64,000 nucleotides of DNA from Diphasiastrum complanatum (taxonomy: Eukaryota > Streptophyta > Lycopodiopsida > Lycopodiales > Lycopodiaceae), in assembly GCA_029204225.1 (NCBI GenBank), contig CM055109.1, forward strand, positions 28,892,361-28,956,360, written 5' to 3'. Below are positions 63,083-64,000 of the stretch, piece by piece. The notes under the pieces are model-generated. The model did no database searches. It was not told the DNA's origin and saw only the letters and a program-made list of their open reading frames with translations. A program made the translations under genes and the position numbers. Position 1 is the stretch's first letter. Each line of letters starts with the position of its first letter.

Positions 63083-64000
63083 AATAAAGATTTACAAAGC
63101 ACCATTGACAGGATGAAAGAGAAAGGGATACATGACACTCATTCACAGCAAGATGTGGAAAGTAAAATCTCATCTTTGGCAAAGGAAGTGGAAGACACTC
63201 GTACTTGGGCTTTAGTTCTTAAGCAAGCTGGTAATTCCTCTAACCAAGTTCAGCCTTCGTTAGTGAATTCTACGTTAGAGAATGTTTTTACAGAACAAGA
63301 GAGAAGAGCCAAGAAGGCTCTTAATATACGAGTTAGGGGTATCCCTAATGGAAACAAGGCACTTGATGAGGCGAAAGACCTTCTTGTATCTAAACTTGCA
63401 CATAATCTGGAGGGATTTGACACTGCTTGGCGGAGCAAATTTGATGATAAGGTTCTATTCATAAAGTTTCGCTCCATTGAACAACGTAATTCTGCTTTAT
63501 GCCTTCGAGCTAAGCTCAAAGGATCTTTCATTTTTATGGTAAGGAGGTTTTTCGTACTCATTTTAAGCTACTCAAAAGTGATCCATTTGCACGATTTATT
63601 TGGTTACAGTTTTATGGTCACTTCTTAGGGTTACCTCAAGATCTCTTTATAGCAGTTTGTTATTTTGCCCCTCAGACATCAGCTTTTGCAGATTATGGTG
63701 GTGACCCCTTCCAGCTCTTTCAGATGATATAGCCAGCCTTGCACAGCAGGGCCTTATTTTATTAGCAGGCGATTTTAACGCTCGCACCAACACCCAGCAG
63801 ACAGAGTTTCATGCAGATAGTGATTTCCTACATATTCAGGTTTTGGATGTGGGTTTGGACAGGACCTTTCGGGATGCTGATACCCCAGCTACACACTTTG
63901 GAGAACAGTTGATTGGACTTGCAGAATCTCACTCTTTAGCCATTCTGAATGGCCTTTCTCGATGGCCATCATCATCAGTTTTTACTTGCCATCCGCACGG
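63083..64000 (+). mobile_element. LINE copy: ORF1 end and endonuclease, running off the window
   Basis: ORF1 frame 63008-63628: a coiled-coil-like segment (LQSTIDRMKEKGIHDTHSQQ), then the RRM-like KKALNIRVRGIPNGNKALDE and KVLFIKFRSIEQRNSALCLR, as in L1-type ORF1 proteins. At about 63560-63660 the sequence changes frame and passes into endonuclease: DDIASLAQQGLILLAGDFNA with RTNTQQTEF, then FGEQLIGLAESHSLAILNGL. It is the same family as the copy at 60495. The ORF1 C-terminus and the first endonuclease motifs are missing. Confidence 0.82.

Overview
The window is nuclear DNA of a land plant with a large, repeat-rich genome. The evidence is a multi-exon ZW10-type gene with very long introns, initiator-Met-tRNA primer sites on several Ty1/copia-type elements and one gypsy element, chromodomain and non-chromodomain Ty3/gypsy elements, plant-type LINEs, and long (GA)n/(CT)n tracts. 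A fern or gymnosperm would fit, but no feature settles the lineage.

The only clear host gene is ZW10 on the + strand (kinetochore RZZ complex and ER-tethering NRZ/Dsl1 complex). It starts at 19533. Nine exons can be joined in frame through 59351 (659 codons), and a tenth, diverged exon starts at 60007. All nine mapped introns are phase 0. Several are swollen by transposons (about 8.3, 6.1, 13.4 and 9.1 kb). The last part of the protein is not found inside the window.

Layout. 1-7.3 kb: minus-strand gypsy element without a visible chromodomain, with a 25-bp tandem repeat in its leader. 7.3-16.2 kb: pieces of copia elements and one non-coding LTR element. 16.2-19.5 kb: (GA)n tracts, small tandem duplications and the ZW10 leader. 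19.5-60.2 kb: ZW10. Intron 1 holds three LINE copies. Intron 2 holds a hAT-like MITE, a copia remnant and a tRNA-headed SINE. Intron 3 holds an LTR, a LINE 3' end, a cluster of host-gene fragments (HSP90 and others) beside a palindrome, and a copia element carrying an antiparallel copia of its own family and an 898-bp foldback-type element. Intron 6 holds two LINE 3' ends and a non-autonomous LTR element whose 3' LTR is split by a chromodomain gypsy element. 60.4-64 kb: a head-to-tail train of LINE and SINE copies separated mainly by (CT)n tracts.

The most interesting signal is a small hairpin (5-bp stem, usually 4-nt loop) conserved at the 3' end of eight LINE and SINE copies. Its stem shows compensatory base changes. 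A second hairpin in two SINE-like copies also covaries. This looks like a LINE/SINE partnership in which the LINE reverse transcriptase recognises a structured tail.
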